Notes under the pieces: model-generated
The model's database searches: none
What the model was told of the DNA's origin: nothing
Seen by the model: only the letters and a program-made list of their open reading frames with translations
Made by a program: the position numbers and the translations under genes
Part shown: one piece after another, positions 43,385 through 51,632 of the stretch
Position numbering within the stretch: position 1 is the stretch's first letter
Layout of the letters: each line of letters opens with the position of its first letter
Assembly (NCBI RefSeq): GCF_004331465.1
Contig: NZ_SJKB01000013.1
Span: 124,001-188,000 of the forward strand
Reading direction: 5' to 3'
Length of the DNA: 64,000 nucleotides
Origin: Kribbella pittospori
Lineage (GTDB): Bacteria > Actinomycetota > Actinomycetes > Propionibacteriales > Kribbellaceae

Positions 43385-45175
43385 ATGGCCGACGGCAGGC
43401 GGAGTACCGGACCGGGCGTGCTGTCCGCCGAGACGATCCTGGTCTTCATCGGCGTCGGCGTCTTCACGATCGGCGTCGTGGGGATCTGGGGAGCGCTCAA
43501 GACTGCCGCTGCGATCGACGGAACCCAGACGGTACCGGACCCGATGACCGCACTCGTCGATCTGATCGACGGCCAGCTGCAATGGTCGACCGCGGCCACC
43601 GGGGTACTGATCCTCGAGGTCGTAGTGCTGCTGGTGATCGCGGTCGCCGTCCTCGGCTTGAGGCGTCGGAGCGGTGGCGGCCGGATGGACCGGCAGGCGC
43701 ACCTGATGGCGAAGCGCTCGGAGATCTCGAAGCTCACCCGCGCGGGTGCGCAGGGGATCGCCGACAGGCTCGGCGCCGGCGACGCCGGTCCCGGCATCCC
43801 GATCGGCCGGACTGTCCGCGACGACCTGGAGGTGTTCGGATCCTGGGAGGACATGCACATCGACATCTGGGGACCGCGGACCGGCAAGACGTCGTCCCGT
43901 GCCGTGCCCGCGATTCTGGATGCGCCGGGCGCGGTGGTTGCCACCTCGAACAAGCGCGACCTGGTCGACACCACCCGCGGTCCGCGGCAGGAGCGAGGTC
44001 CGGTGTGGGTGTTCGACCCACAGCAGGTGTGCGAGGAGCCGCCGACCTGGTGGTGGAATCCCCTCACCTACATCACCGACGAGGTGAAGGCGCGGGACCT
44101 GGCCGGGCACTTCGTCGCGTCGCAGCGCCGGGAGAACGCCCAGACCGACGCGTTCTTCGATGCCGCCGGCACCGATCTGCTGGCCGGACTGCTGCTCGCT
44201 GCGGCGGTCGCTCGGCGCCCGATCACACAGGTCTACAGCTGGCTCGCTGACCAGCGGAACGACGAGCCCGAGCGGATCCTGCGCAGTACTCCCGGCCTGC
44301 AGTTGTCAGCGGACGCGCTGGCCGGTGTGATCAGCGCGCCCGACAAGCAGCGCGCCGGTGTCTACGGCACGGCCCAGCAGAGCGCCCAGTTCCTGGTCAA
44401 CCACAAGGTCACCCGATGGGTTGTCCCGCAGGGACAGAACGATCAGCGTCCGCAGTTCGATCCGCACGAGTTCGTCCGCCGGGGCGGCACGCTCTACAGC
44501 CTGTCCAAGGAAGGCGCCGGTACGGCGGGACCGCTGGTCACCGCGTTGACAGTGGCCGTCGTAGAGGCGGCCGAGCAGTACGCGAAGAGCTGCCCGATGG
44601 GCCGGCTGCCGACGCCACTCGTCGGCGTACTCGACGAGGCCGCGAACGTGTGCCGATGGAAGAACCTGCCCGATCTCTACAGCCACTTCGGTTCCCGCGG
44701 CATCGTGCTGATGACGATCCTCCAGTCGTGGGCGCAGGGGACGGAGTGCTGGGGCGAGCGCGGCATGGACAAGCTGTGGTCCGCCGCCAACATCCGCGTG
44801 TACGGCGGCGGTGCCTCGGACGCGACGTTCCTCGAGAAGCTGAGCAAGCTGATCGGCGACTACGACATCACCACGAGCTCGGTGTCGTACAGCAAGGGCG
44901 AGCGCGGCATCAGCCGGCAGATCCAGCGGCACCACATCCTCGAGGTGTCCGACCTCGCCGCGTTGCCGTCCGGCCGCGCGGTGGTGTTCCCGTCCGGCAT
45001 CCCGGCGACGATGGTGAAGACGGTGCCGTGGTTCGCCCGGCCGGATGCCCCCGCGGTGGAGGCCTCGCTGGCGAAGTACGATCCGGGAGCGACCGGCGCC
45101 CGTACGCTCGAGCCCGCTGTGCCGGTCGGCGTCCCGGTGTGGGAGCAGAGCGAGGAGCAACGTGGTGGATGGTGA
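43385..45175 (+). CDS. VirD4/TraG-like type IV coupling ATPase
   Basis: A 596-residue coupling protein with two membrane helices (17-38, 72-92) and a RecA-like domain: Walker A GPRTGKTSS (163-171), Walker B LVGVLDEAANV, and the TraG-like segments FVASQRRENAQTDAFFDAAG and FGSRGIVLMTILQSWAQG. T4CPs bring DNA or protein substrates to the secretion channel. GGAGG precedes the ATG, which follows the virB4 stop directly. No relaxase is encoded nearby, so a protein substrate is as likely as DNA. Confidence 0.87.
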   Translation: MADGRRSTGPGVLSAETILVFIGVGVFTIGVVGIWGALKTAAAIDGTQTVPDPMTALVDLIDGQLQWSTAATGVLILEVVVLLVIAVAVLGLRRRSGGGRMDRQAHLMAKRSEISKLTRAGAQGIADRLGAGDAGPGIPIGRTVRDDLEVFGSWEDMHIDIWGPRTGKTSSRAVPAILDAPGAVVATSNKRDLVDTTRGPRQERGPVWVFDPQQVCEEPPTWWWNPLTYITDEVKARDLAGHFVASQRRENAQTDAFFDAAGTDLLAGLLLAAAVARRPITQVYSWLADQRNDEPERILRSTPGLQLSADALAGVISAPDKQRAGVYGTAQQSAQFLVNHKVTRWVVPQGQNDQRPQFDPHEFVRRGGTLYSLSKEGAGTAGPLVTALTVAVVEAAEQYAKSCPMGRLPTPLVGVLDEAANVCRWKNLPDLYSHFGSRGIVLMTILQSWAQGTECWGERGMDKLWSAANIRVYGGGASDATFLEKLSKLIGDYDITTSSVSYSKGERGISRQIQRHHILEVSDLAALPSGRAVVFPSGIPATMVKTVPWFARPDAPAVEASLAKYDPGATGARTLEPAVPVGVPVWEQSEEQRGGW

Positions 45176-45539
45176 ACAGGAACTCTTCTACCCGCACGTC
45201 GCGGCATTCGTCGAGGACCGGTTGATCTACCTCTACACCCGTCGGCTCGGGCAGCAGTTCGTCTGGTGTCCGGAGTGGTTCCGGCACGCCGAGGCACTCA
45301 GCCGGCTGGACTCGCTCTGGCGTGCCTGGGAGCACCTGCGGCTGGATCCGGCCACCGGGATGTCAGCCTGGTGGCGCGACCACGCGGACCCGCAGATGTC
45401 GGTCCTGCTCGACCCCGACGGTCCGTTCGCGGCGTGCCGAGGTGCCCATACGGAGTACCCGATCCCGCCGCTGCCGGTCGAGGACCCGCCCGCCGGACTG
45501 TTCTTCGACCAGCGGCAACCGAATCTCCGGGGGATCTGA
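45162..45539 (+). CDS. DUF4913 domain protein
   Basis: A 125-residue protein with the DUF4913 signature: FVEDRLIYLYTRRLGQQFVW, CPEWFRHAEALSRLDSLWRA, and MSAWWRDHADPQM. This domain travels with actinobacterial plasmid and T4SS-like genes; function unknown. It overlaps the VirD4-like gene by 14 bases with GAGGAG before a GTG start (45162 or 45165). Confidence 0.8.
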   Translation: MVDGEQELFYPHVAAFVEDRLIYLYTRRLGQQFVWCPEWFRHAEALSRLDSLWRAWEHLRLDPATGMSAWWRDHADPQMSVLLDPDGPFAACRGAHTEYPIPPLPVEDPPAGLFFDQRQPNLRGI

Positions 45540-45540
45540 C

Positions 45541-45903
45541 ATGTGGAAGTGGACCAACCTGCTGCTCGCCTTTCTCGTGGAGCTGGTTGCCTTAGGCATC
45601 TTCGCCTGGTGGGGTTCGCAAGCAGCGGACAACACCGGGCTGCGGATCGTGCTCGCCATCGCACTGCCCGTCGTCGCGGCAGTGATCTGGGGCCTGTACG
45701 CCGCTCCGACCGCCAAGCGGGGTACGCCGGTGGTGCGGACCGTGGTGAAGGTCCTGGTGTTCGGCCTCGCCGGCGCCGCGCTGTGGAGCCTCGGTCACCC
45801 GGTGCTCGGCGTCGTCTTCGTGGTGGTCGTCGCGGCGAACCTGCTGATCATCCACGTGCAGAAGCTCAGCCCGGACACACCGACGCGCAACGTCAGCGAG
45901 TAG
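45541..45903 (+). CDS. YrdB/DUF2568 family membrane protein
   Basis: A 120-residue protein with four membrane helices and the YrdB wording WGLYAAPTAKRGTPVVRTVVK. Function unknown. Its ATG follows the DUF4913 stop by one base, with GGGGGA upstream; it overlaps the convergent MATE gene by 11 bases. Confidence 0.85.
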   Translation: MWKWTNLLLAFLVELVALGIFAWWGSQAADNTGLRIVLAIALPVVAAVIWGLYAAPTAKRGTPVVRTVVKVLVFGLAGAALWSLGHPVLGVVFVVVVAANLLIIHVQKLSPDTPTRNVSE

Positions 45904-47233
45904 CGCCGGTCACGAGCCAGGCGTCGCTGCGTTCGCGCGTCATGAGAGTGAGCAGCCGCAGCAGCATGAACCCGCCGAACGCCCACCACAACGCGACGAT
46001 GCCGCCGTCGAACCACAGCACGCTCAACGCCAGCGGCACGTACAGCACGAGCGCGATCACCCCGGCCACCGCCAGATACGGACCGTCTCCGGCGCCGATC
46101 AGTACGCCGTCCAGGACGAACACCACGCCGTTCACGGGTTGCCACAACTCCGCGACGATCAGTACGGCGGCGAGCGACTGTCGTACCTCGGGATCGGTGG
46201 TGAACCACGGAACGTAGATGTCGCGCAGACCCCAGAGCGCGAGTCCACCGACGAATCCGGAGACCAGCCCCCACCACATCATCCGCCGAGTGATCGCGCG
46301 GGTGCCGGCTACGTCGCCTGCGCCGAGCGCCCGGCCGGTCAACGCCTGTGCCGCGATGGCGATGGCGTCGAGTGCGAGCGCGAGGAACGACCAGAGAGTG
46401 AACGCGACCTGGTGCGCGGCGACCGACGTCGTACCCAGAGCGGTGGCGACGAACGTGAGCAGGATGAGTGCCACCCGCAACGTCAGGGTGCGGACGATCA
46501 GCGGGATTCCCATCTGCGCGGACGCGAGGATGCCCGGTCTGTCCGGTCGCAGCTTGGCGCCGTCGCGTCGGGCGCCGCGAACGACCACCACGACCAGCGC
46601 AACTCCGGCCGCCGTCTGTGCGAGCGCCGTACCCAAAGCCGAGCCGGCGATGTCGAGGTCGAGGCCGTAGACGAGCAGGACGTTCAGGCCGATGTTGACG
46701 AGGTTGGCGGAGATGGCGACGACCATGGGCGTCTTGGTGTCCTGCAAACCACGCAGTACGCCGGTCGCCGCCATCAGCAGCAACATGGACGGGATGCCGA
46801 AACACGAGATGCGCAGATAGATGACGGCGTGATCTGCTACATCCGGCGACGGGTCGAACGCGGCGATCGCGACTGGAGAGAGCAGCAGTCCAGCGATCGC
46901 CAGTACGACGCCCAGCAGCAGCGCCAGCCAGAGTCCGTCGATGCCCTGGGCCAGTGCGCCGCGGTGATCACCCGCGCCGATCCGGCGAGCCACTGCCGAC
47001 GTCGTGCCGTACGCGAGGAACACGCAGATCCCGACGAGCGTCTGCAGGATCGTGCCGGCGATGCCGAGTGCGGCGAGTTGCGGCGTACCCAGGTGGCCGA
47101 CGATCGCGGAGTCGGCGAGCAGCATCAGCGGCTCGGAGACCAGCGCGAAGAACGCCGGGACGGCGAGCCGCAGGATCTCGCGGTCCTGGGGACCGATCAG
47201 TCGTCGCAGTCCTGCCCGGCTCGGCTCAGTCAC
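45893..47233 (-). CDS. MATE family efflux transporter
   Basis: A 446-residue twelve-helix multidrug/toxin antiporter of the DinF-like MATE group: LRLAVPAFFALVSEPLMLLAD, SAIVGHLGTPQLAALGIAG, GVLRGLQDTKTPMVVAISAN, TSVAAHQVAFTLWSF. A GTG at 47233 is the likely start; the frame is open further upstream but has no ATG in place. It is divergent from dnaB. Confidence 0.88.
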   Translation of the reverse strand: MTEPSRAGLRRLIGPQDREILRLAVPAFFALVSEPLMLLADSAIVGHLGTPQLAALGIAGTILQTLVGICVFLAYGTTSAVARRIGAGDHRGALAQGIDGLWLALLLGVVLAIAGLLLSPVAIAAFDPSPDVADHAVIYLRISCFGIPSMLLLMAATGVLRGLQDTKTPMVVAISANLVNIGLNVLLVYGLDLDIAGSALGTALAQTAAGVALVVVVVRGARRDGAKLRPDRPGILASAQMGIPLIVRTLTLRVALILLTFVATALGTTSVAAHQVAFTLWSFLALALDAIAIAAQALTGRALGAGDVAGTRAITRRMMWWGLVSGFVGGLALWGLRDIYVPWFTTDPEVRQSLAAVLIVAELWQPVNGVVFVLDGVLIGAGDGPYLAVAGVIALVLYVPLALSVLWFDGGIVALWWAFGGFMLLRLLTLMTRERSDAWLVTGATR

Positions 47234-47348
47234 CGCGCCGCCGTCGCCAGCGCGCGGTATGTCATGAGCATGCGGCCCATTGTGCCTGACCTGGGCTGTG
47301 CACAGACGGCCGGATCCCACAGTCCGGAAGAAGGTCGCCGACTTTTTC

Positions 47349-47491
47349 TTCTCCACAGTTGTGAATGGGTGAAACCGCAGGTCAGGGTGATGTTTTGGAT
47401 CCCTTTCCACAGATATCCACAGGATTGTGCCCAACCTGTGCACACCCGATCACGGGGTTTCCCACAGCTCGTCCACACCCCCTGTGGACGA
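47349..47491. promoter_or_regulatory. Cluster of DnaA-box-like sites upstream of dnaB
   Basis: The 415-base region between the MATE gene and dnaB holds at least five near-matches to TT(A/G)TCCACA: TTCTCCACA (47349), CTTTCCACA (47403), ATATCCACA (47413), TTTCCCACA (47458) and TCGTCCACA (47469). A facing copy TGTGGACGA at 47483 forms a perfect inverted repeat with the last one over a 5-base centre. No tRNA or small gene is evident in the gap; a promoter for dnaB must lie in 47492-47640. Confidence 0.6.
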
Positions 47492-47648
47492 CCGGCTAGC
47501 ACCCGGTGACCAGACCGGCGTACGGTCGCGTGTCTGGCGCCGTCCGCAAACTGTCGGTGGCTGTGTTTACGGTTCGATCAGGTGTTCGAATCCCGGCCTA
47601 CGATGGTTGGGGTGGCGCGTCGGTGGGCGGACGAGGAGGTCGGGCGAA

Positions 47649-49502
47649 GTGAGCGTGGCGGAGTTCCGCGGGGGGCAGGGCGGCGGCCAGGAAGAGCGCA
47701 GCCCGGAGATGGGCTTCGACCGCACGCCGCCGCAGGATCTGGCCGCGGAGCAGTGTGTGCTCGGCGCCATGATGCTGAGCAAGGACGCGATCGCCGACGT
47801 GATCGAGACCCTGCGCAGTACTGACTTCTACCGGCCGGCGCACGAGATCGTCTTCGACGCGATCACCGACCTGTATGCCCGTGGTGAGCCGGCCGACGCG
47901 ATCACGGTCGCGGCCGAGTTGAACCGTCGCGGCGAGATGGCCCGGATCGGCGGCGCGCCGTACGTGCACACGCTGGTCGCTTCCGTCCCGCTCGCGGCGA
48001 ACGCCGGGTACTACGCGCACATCGTCCGGGAGAAGGCGATCCTGCGCCGCTTGGTCGAGGCCGGCACGAAGATCGTCCAGCTCGGGTACGCCGGTGAGGG
48101 CGAGGTCGACGACGTCGTCGACGAGGCGCAGGCGGAGATCTACTCGGTCACCGAGAAGCGGACCGCCGAGGACTACGCGCCGCTGAAGGACATCATGGAG
48201 GGCGCCCTCGACGAGATCGAGGCGATCGACTCTCGTGGCGATGCGATGGTCGGCGTACCGACCGGGTTCACCGATCTGGACGAGCTGACCAACGGCCTGC
48301 ACCCCGGCCAGATGATCATCGTCGCCGCGCGTCCCGCGATGGGGAAGGCGCTCGCGCTCGACACCCCACTGCCGACGCCGACCGGCTGGACCACGATGGC
48401 GGAGGTCGCTGTCGGCGACCAGTTGCTCGACGCCGACGGACTGCCGACCACGGTGGTGGCGGCGACCGAGGTCATGGTCGACCGGCCGTGTTTCCGGCTG
48501 TCGTTCTCCGACGGCAGCACGATCGTCGCCGACGCCGAGCACCAGTGGCGGGTCGAGGACGGCGGCCGCCCGGTGGTCTGCACGACCGCCGACCTGTTCA
48601 CGGCGATGTCAGCGAGTCCCGGACTGACACCGCCGATCACCGGGTCGGCGCCGCGGCAGATCACCGGGCACGGCTTCCCGGCCGCGCTGGCCGGCGAGGG
48701 CGAGCGGCGGGTGGAGTGGATCCACCAGGTCGACAGTGTGCCGGTGCGCTGCGTCGAGGTGGACAACCCCGACCACCTGTACCTGGCCGGCAAGACGATG
48801 ATCCCGACCCACAACTCCACCCTGGGTCTCGACCTGGCCCGCTCGGCGTCGATCAGGCACGGTCTGACCTCGTGCATCTTCTCGCTGGAGATGAGCCGCA
48901 ACGAGATCACCATGCGTCTGCTCTCCGCCGAGGCCAAGGTGCCGCTGCACCACATGCGCAACGGCAAGATGACCGACGAGGACTGGGCCCGGCTGGCCCG
49001 CAAGATGGGCGAGGTCTCCGAGGCGCCGCTGTTCATCGACGACTCCCCGAACCTCACCATGATGGAGATCCGCGCCAAGGCCCGCCGCCTCAAGCAGCGC
49101 CACGACCTCCGCCTGATCGTGATCGACTACCTCCAGCTGATGACATCGGGCAAGAAGGTCGAGTCCCGCCAACTCGAAGTCTCCGAGTTCTCCCGCTCCA
49201 TCAAGCTCCTCGCCAAAGAACTCGAACTCCCCGTAGTTGCCATCTGTCAGCTCAACCGAGGCTCCGAGCAACGCTCCGACAAACGCCCCATGGCCTCCGA
49301 CCTCCGCGAATCCGGCTCGCTAGAACAGGACGCCGACGTTGTCATCTTGCTCCACCGGGAAGACGCCTACGAGCGCGAATCCACCCGCCCCGGTGAAGCG
49401 GACTTCATTGTGGCGAAGCATCGTAATGGGCCGACGGCGGATGTTGTTGTTGCGTTCCAGGGGCATTACTCGCGGTTCGTGGACATGGCGCACGACGGCT
49501 GA
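47649..49502 (+). CDS. dnaB: Replicative DNA helicase DnaB with intein
   Basis: A 617-residue precursor; removal of the intein leaves about 461 residues, a normal DnaB. The N-terminal domain (DLAAEQCVLGAMMLSKDAI) and RecA-like helicase domain are clear. The P-loop ARPAMGK-ST is split by an intein between Lys233 and the following Ser, so the helicase is inactive until splicing. Downstream motifs include SLEMSRNEI, LIVIDYLQLM, ICQLNRGSEQR and DLRESGSLEQDADVV. The GTG at 47649 follows GAGGAGG. It sits after the T4SS-like cluster and MATE gene rather than right beside rplI. Confidence 0.95.
   Translation: MSVAEFRGGQGGGQEERSPEMGFDRTPPQDLAAEQCVLGAMMLSKDAIADVIETLRSTDFYRPAHEIVFDAITDLYARGEPADAITVAAELNRRGEMARIGGAPYVHTLVASVPLAANAGYYAHIVREKAILRRLVEAGTKIVQLGYAGEGEVDDVVDEAQAEIYSVTEKRTAEDYAPLKDIMEGALDEIEAIDSRGDAMVGVPTGFTDLDELTNGLHPGQMIIVAARPAMGKALALDTPLPTPTGWTTMAEVAVGDQLLDADGLPTTVVAATEVMVDRPCFRLSFSDGSTIVADAEHQWRVEDGGRPVVCTTADLFTAMSASPGLTPPITGSAPRQITGHGFPAALAGEGERRVEWIHQVDSVPVRCVEVDNPDHLYLAGKTMIPTHNSTLGLDLARSASIRHGLTSCIFSLEMSRNEITMRLLSAEAKVPLHHMRNGKMTDEDWARLARKMGEVSEAPLFIDDSPNLTMMEIRAKARRLKQRHDLRLIVIDYLQLMTSGKKVESRQLEVSEFSRSIKLLAKELELPVVAICQLNRGSEQRSDKRPMASDLRESGSLEQDADVVILLHREDAYERESTRPGEADFIVAKHRNGPTADVVVAFQGHYSRFVDMAHDG
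48348..48815 (+). other. Class 3-type mini-intein within DnaB
   Basis: A 156-residue in-frame insertion (precursor residues 234-389). It begins ALALDTPLPTPTGWTTMAEV, so it has Ala instead of Cys/Ser at position 1, and ends MIPTHN before Ser+1. Trp67 (AEHQW), Cys135 (VPVRCVEVD) and Thr154 (IPTHN) match the WCT triad of class 3 inteins. The central part is short with no DOD endonuclease, so it is a splicing-only mini-intein. Confidence 0.9.
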
Positions 49503-49581
49503 GCGGGTTCCGGGGTACGACGGATGCTCGTCCTGCTGGTGGTTGCCTGTGGCTACGACCTGGCGGGGCTGGACCTGGGGT

Positions 49582-49818
49582 CTACGCAGTGGTGCTGCGG
49601 GTCGTGGTGCGGTCGGCGAGGGTGAGGGCGAGGCCTAGGAGGGGGCCGAAGGGTAGGGCGAAGCCGATCCAGTAGAAGCGTTCGGCTGAGAGTAGGACGA
49701 GGAACAGCCATCAGGCTTGGTGGTTGCCGGTCCAGAGGAGTACGCCGAGGGCTCCTTCAGCCGCGCAGACCGCGATGAAGCCGGCTACGCAGGCGAGAAC
49801 TGCTGCTACTCGGTTCAC
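49582..49818 (-). pseudogene. Small membrane protein gene interrupted by one in-frame TGA
   Basis: Reading from a GTG at 49818 with a very strong GGAGGGGG site, the frame encodes two membrane helices across 78 codons, broken only by TGA at codon 36 (49711-49713); after it the frame resumes with WLFLVLLSAERFYWIGFALP and ends at TAG 49582. Both halves are hydrophobic and codon use is like a real gene, so a single nonsense change (or read error) is the simplest cause. No selenocysteine signal is seen. Confidence 0.65.
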
Positions 49819-49861
49819 AGAAGCCCCCTCCTTCTGCTGCGAACCATTACCACTAGGAGTA

Positions 49862-50011
49862 GACGCCGCGCAGACCGTGTACTTCAACTACCGCACGAAG
49901 GACGAGCTCGTCCGTGCGTTCCACGAGTGGATGGTCCTGGAGGCCGGCTGGACCAAGCGCCGGTGGGTGAGCTGGGCAACGGAGACCCTCGGCAGTCAGC
50001 TGGTCGGGTGA
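49862..50011 (+). pseudogene. TetR-family gene remnant
   Basis: A frame ending at 50011 contains AAQTVYFNYRTKDELVRAFH, the recognition-helix end of a TetR DNA-binding domain, then about 25 residues of the next region. The N-terminal helices and most of the ligand domain are missing, so this is a decayed fragment. It abuts the broken membrane gene and the end of the merR gene. Confidence 0.6.
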
Positions 50012-50644
50012 TCAGCGGTTTTTCCAGCGGTGGGCTGAGATGGACTCCTGGGCTAGGAGGCGGAGGGAGGAGATGAGGGTTTCGCCGAGGATGGTGCCGA
50101 TGACTACGGATTCGGCTAGTTGGTCCCGGGTGGGGTTGGTGGTGACGGCGTCGATCTCCAGTTCGGTGAAGCGTTCGACGGCGTCGGCGTAGGCGTCGAG
50201 GAAGCCGACCAGGTCGTCCTGGCCGAGGGTGCGCAGGGCGGCGACGGTTTCGATCAGGGTGGCAAGGGCGGGGGCCTCGGGTTCGACGGACCAGCCTCGG
50301 CGGGTGATCAGTTCGGTCACCTGAGTGGTGGCGGCCGCGCGGGCCTCGTCTGACGCGGTCTGTTTGCGGGTCGGCGTGAGCGCGCGATGGGCTCGGCCGA
50401 TCTGTTCGTGCAGAGGTACGTCGTCCGCGTCGAGCGACTCGAGGATCTCCTTCACCTGCGCGAGCGGGACCTGGGCCAGCTCGACCAGTGCCCGGATCAA
50501 TCGCAGCCGGCGGACGTGGCGCTCGCCGTACGACGCCTGGTTCGGGCTGCTGAGTTCGCCCGCCGGGAGCAGGCCCTCGCGCAGGTAGTACTTGATCGTC
50601 GCCACCGGGACCTCGGTGGCCCGGCTCAGTTCCCCGATGCGCAT
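50012..50644 (-). CDS. MerR family transcriptional regulator
   Basis: A 210-residue MerR-type activator: winged HTH MRIGELSRATEVPVATIKYY, YGERHVRRLRLIRALVELAQ, coiled-coil, then a C-terminal effector domain without the metal Cys of MerR proper. It is divergent from a DoxX gene with a nested dyad between, so it probably controls that operon. Ligand unknown. Confidence 0.88.
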   Translation of the reverse strand: MRIGELSRATEVPVATIKYYLREGLLPAGELSSPNQASYGERHVRRLRLIRALVELAQVPLAQVKEILESLDADDVPLHEQIGRAHRALTPTRKQTASDEARAAATTQVTELITRRGWSVEPEAPALATLIETVAALRTLGQDDLVGFLDAYADAVERFTELEIDAVTTNPTRDQLAESVVIGTILGETLISSLRLLAQESISAHRWKNR

Positions 50645-50670
50645 TCTCGCTTGCCTTCCTGTTGCCTGTG

Positions 50671-50714
50671 ATGGATAGTATCAGTATCCATAAGCGGATA
50701 CTTTCACTATCCAT
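50671..50714. promoter_or_regulatory. Nested 44-bp dyad, candidate MerR operator
   Basis: ATGGATAGT (50671) pairs with ACTATCCAT (50706), and an inner GTATCC (50684) pairs with GGATAC (50696); both share the centre at 50692/50693. Four GGATA-type half-sites are thus arranged symmetrically between merR and the DoxX gene. Confidence 0.75.
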
Positions 50715-50731
50715 GTAAGGAGATGGGGCAG

Positions 50732-51232
50732 ATGATCCCCCTTGTTCTGGTCGTGGCGACGTTCGGCTTCCGGGCGCTCGGCGCGCTCGGGGTCCGGCGG
50801 TTCGCGACCTGGCCCATCGGCGCGGCGCACGCGATGGCAGTCATGCTGGTGTTCACCGCGAGCGCGCATTTCGTCCCAGCCGATGTCACGGTGATGCCGA
50901 ACCACGCGGACATGGTGCGCATGGTGCCGCCGTTCCTGCCGTTCGCGGATGCCCTGGTGTACGTCACCGGCGTACTGGAGTTGCTCGGCGCGGCCGGTCT
51001 CGTGCTCACCGCGACACGTTGGGTCGCCGGGTATGTCTTGGCCGCGTTGTTCGTGGCGTTGCTCCCGGCAAACATCCACGCCGCGGTCGCCGACGTACCG
51101 TTCGCCGGCGGCGAGGCGACCCCGCTGTGGCAGCGGATCCCCGAGCAGATCCTCTACCTGGCGGTCGCGCTGTGGGTCGCCAAGACCACCAAGCCCATCG
51201 CGGCACAGCAAAAGGAGTTGGTGTACGCATGA
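50732..51232 (+). CDS. DoxX family membrane protein
   Basis: A 166-residue DoxX-like protein with four membrane helices and the family stretch FLPFADALVYVTGVLELLGAAGLV. AAGGAG lies 9 bases before the ATG at 50732; an ATG at 50723 is too close to the site. It overlaps the next gene by ATGA. Function unknown; DoxX proteins are linked to thiol and oxidative stress in some bacteria. Confidence 0.85.
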   Translation: MIPLVLVVATFGFRALGALGVRRFATWPIGAAHAMAVMLVFTASAHFVPADVTVMPNHADMVRMVPPFLPFADALVYVTGVLELLGAAGLVLTATRWVAGYVLAALFVALLPANIHAAVADVPFAGGEATPLWQRIPEQILYLAVALWVAKTTKPIAAQQKELVYA

Positions 51233-51630
51233 CCGAGGCGTCGCGGATCATCGCCGGAGCGATCCTGCTCACGATCGTCACGATCCAGTTCGGCGGCTAC
51301 TTCATGACCAAGATCGTCCGCGGCCAGGTTCCGATGACGGACTTCCAGAAGTCGTTCGCGCGAGCCGGCCACGCACACGCCGGCGTACTCGTGATCCTCA
51401 GCCTGGTCGGTCTCCTGTACGTCGACCAGACCAGCCTGTCCGGCGCCATGCTCTGGGTCGCCCGCCTGGCGATCCCGGTCGCGACGATCCTCATGTCCGG
51501 CGGCTTCTTCGCCTCGTCCGCCGGCAAGGACCGGACTCAGCCGAACCAGTTCCTCTGGGTCCTCTGGCTCGGCGCCGCGTCGCTCGCGCTCGGCGTCCTG
51601 ACCCTCGGCATCGGCCTGATCGTCGCGTGA
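51229..51630 (+). CDS. Four-helix membrane protein coupled to DoxX
   Basis: A 133-residue protein with about four membrane helices and one cytoplasmic loop (TKIVRGQVPMTDFQKSFARA) rich in charged residues. The stretch ARAGHAHAGVLVILSLVGLLY is conserved-looking. I do not recognise the family. ATGA overlap ties it to the DoxX gene and the MerR control region. Confidence 0.75.
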   Translation: MTEASRIIAGAILLTIVTIQFGGYFMTKIVRGQVPMTDFQKSFARAGHAHAGVLVILSLVGLLYVDQTSLSGAMLWVARLAIPVATILMSGGFFASSAGKDRTQPNQFLWVLWLGAASLALGVLTLGIGLIVA

Positions 51631-51632
51631 CC

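Noticed and set aside
37541..45539. Integrative conjugative element
   Set aside because: No relaxase, integrase, att repeats or codon-usage change; flanks are housekeeping genes in conserved order.
47577..47600. tRNA fragment (TGTTCGAATCCC)
   Set aside because: It looks like a T-loop but the stem bases do not pair and no other arms are found.
49711..49713. Selenocysteine codon
   Set aside because: No SECIS-like hairpin right after the TGA and the residue is in a membrane protein with no redox motif.
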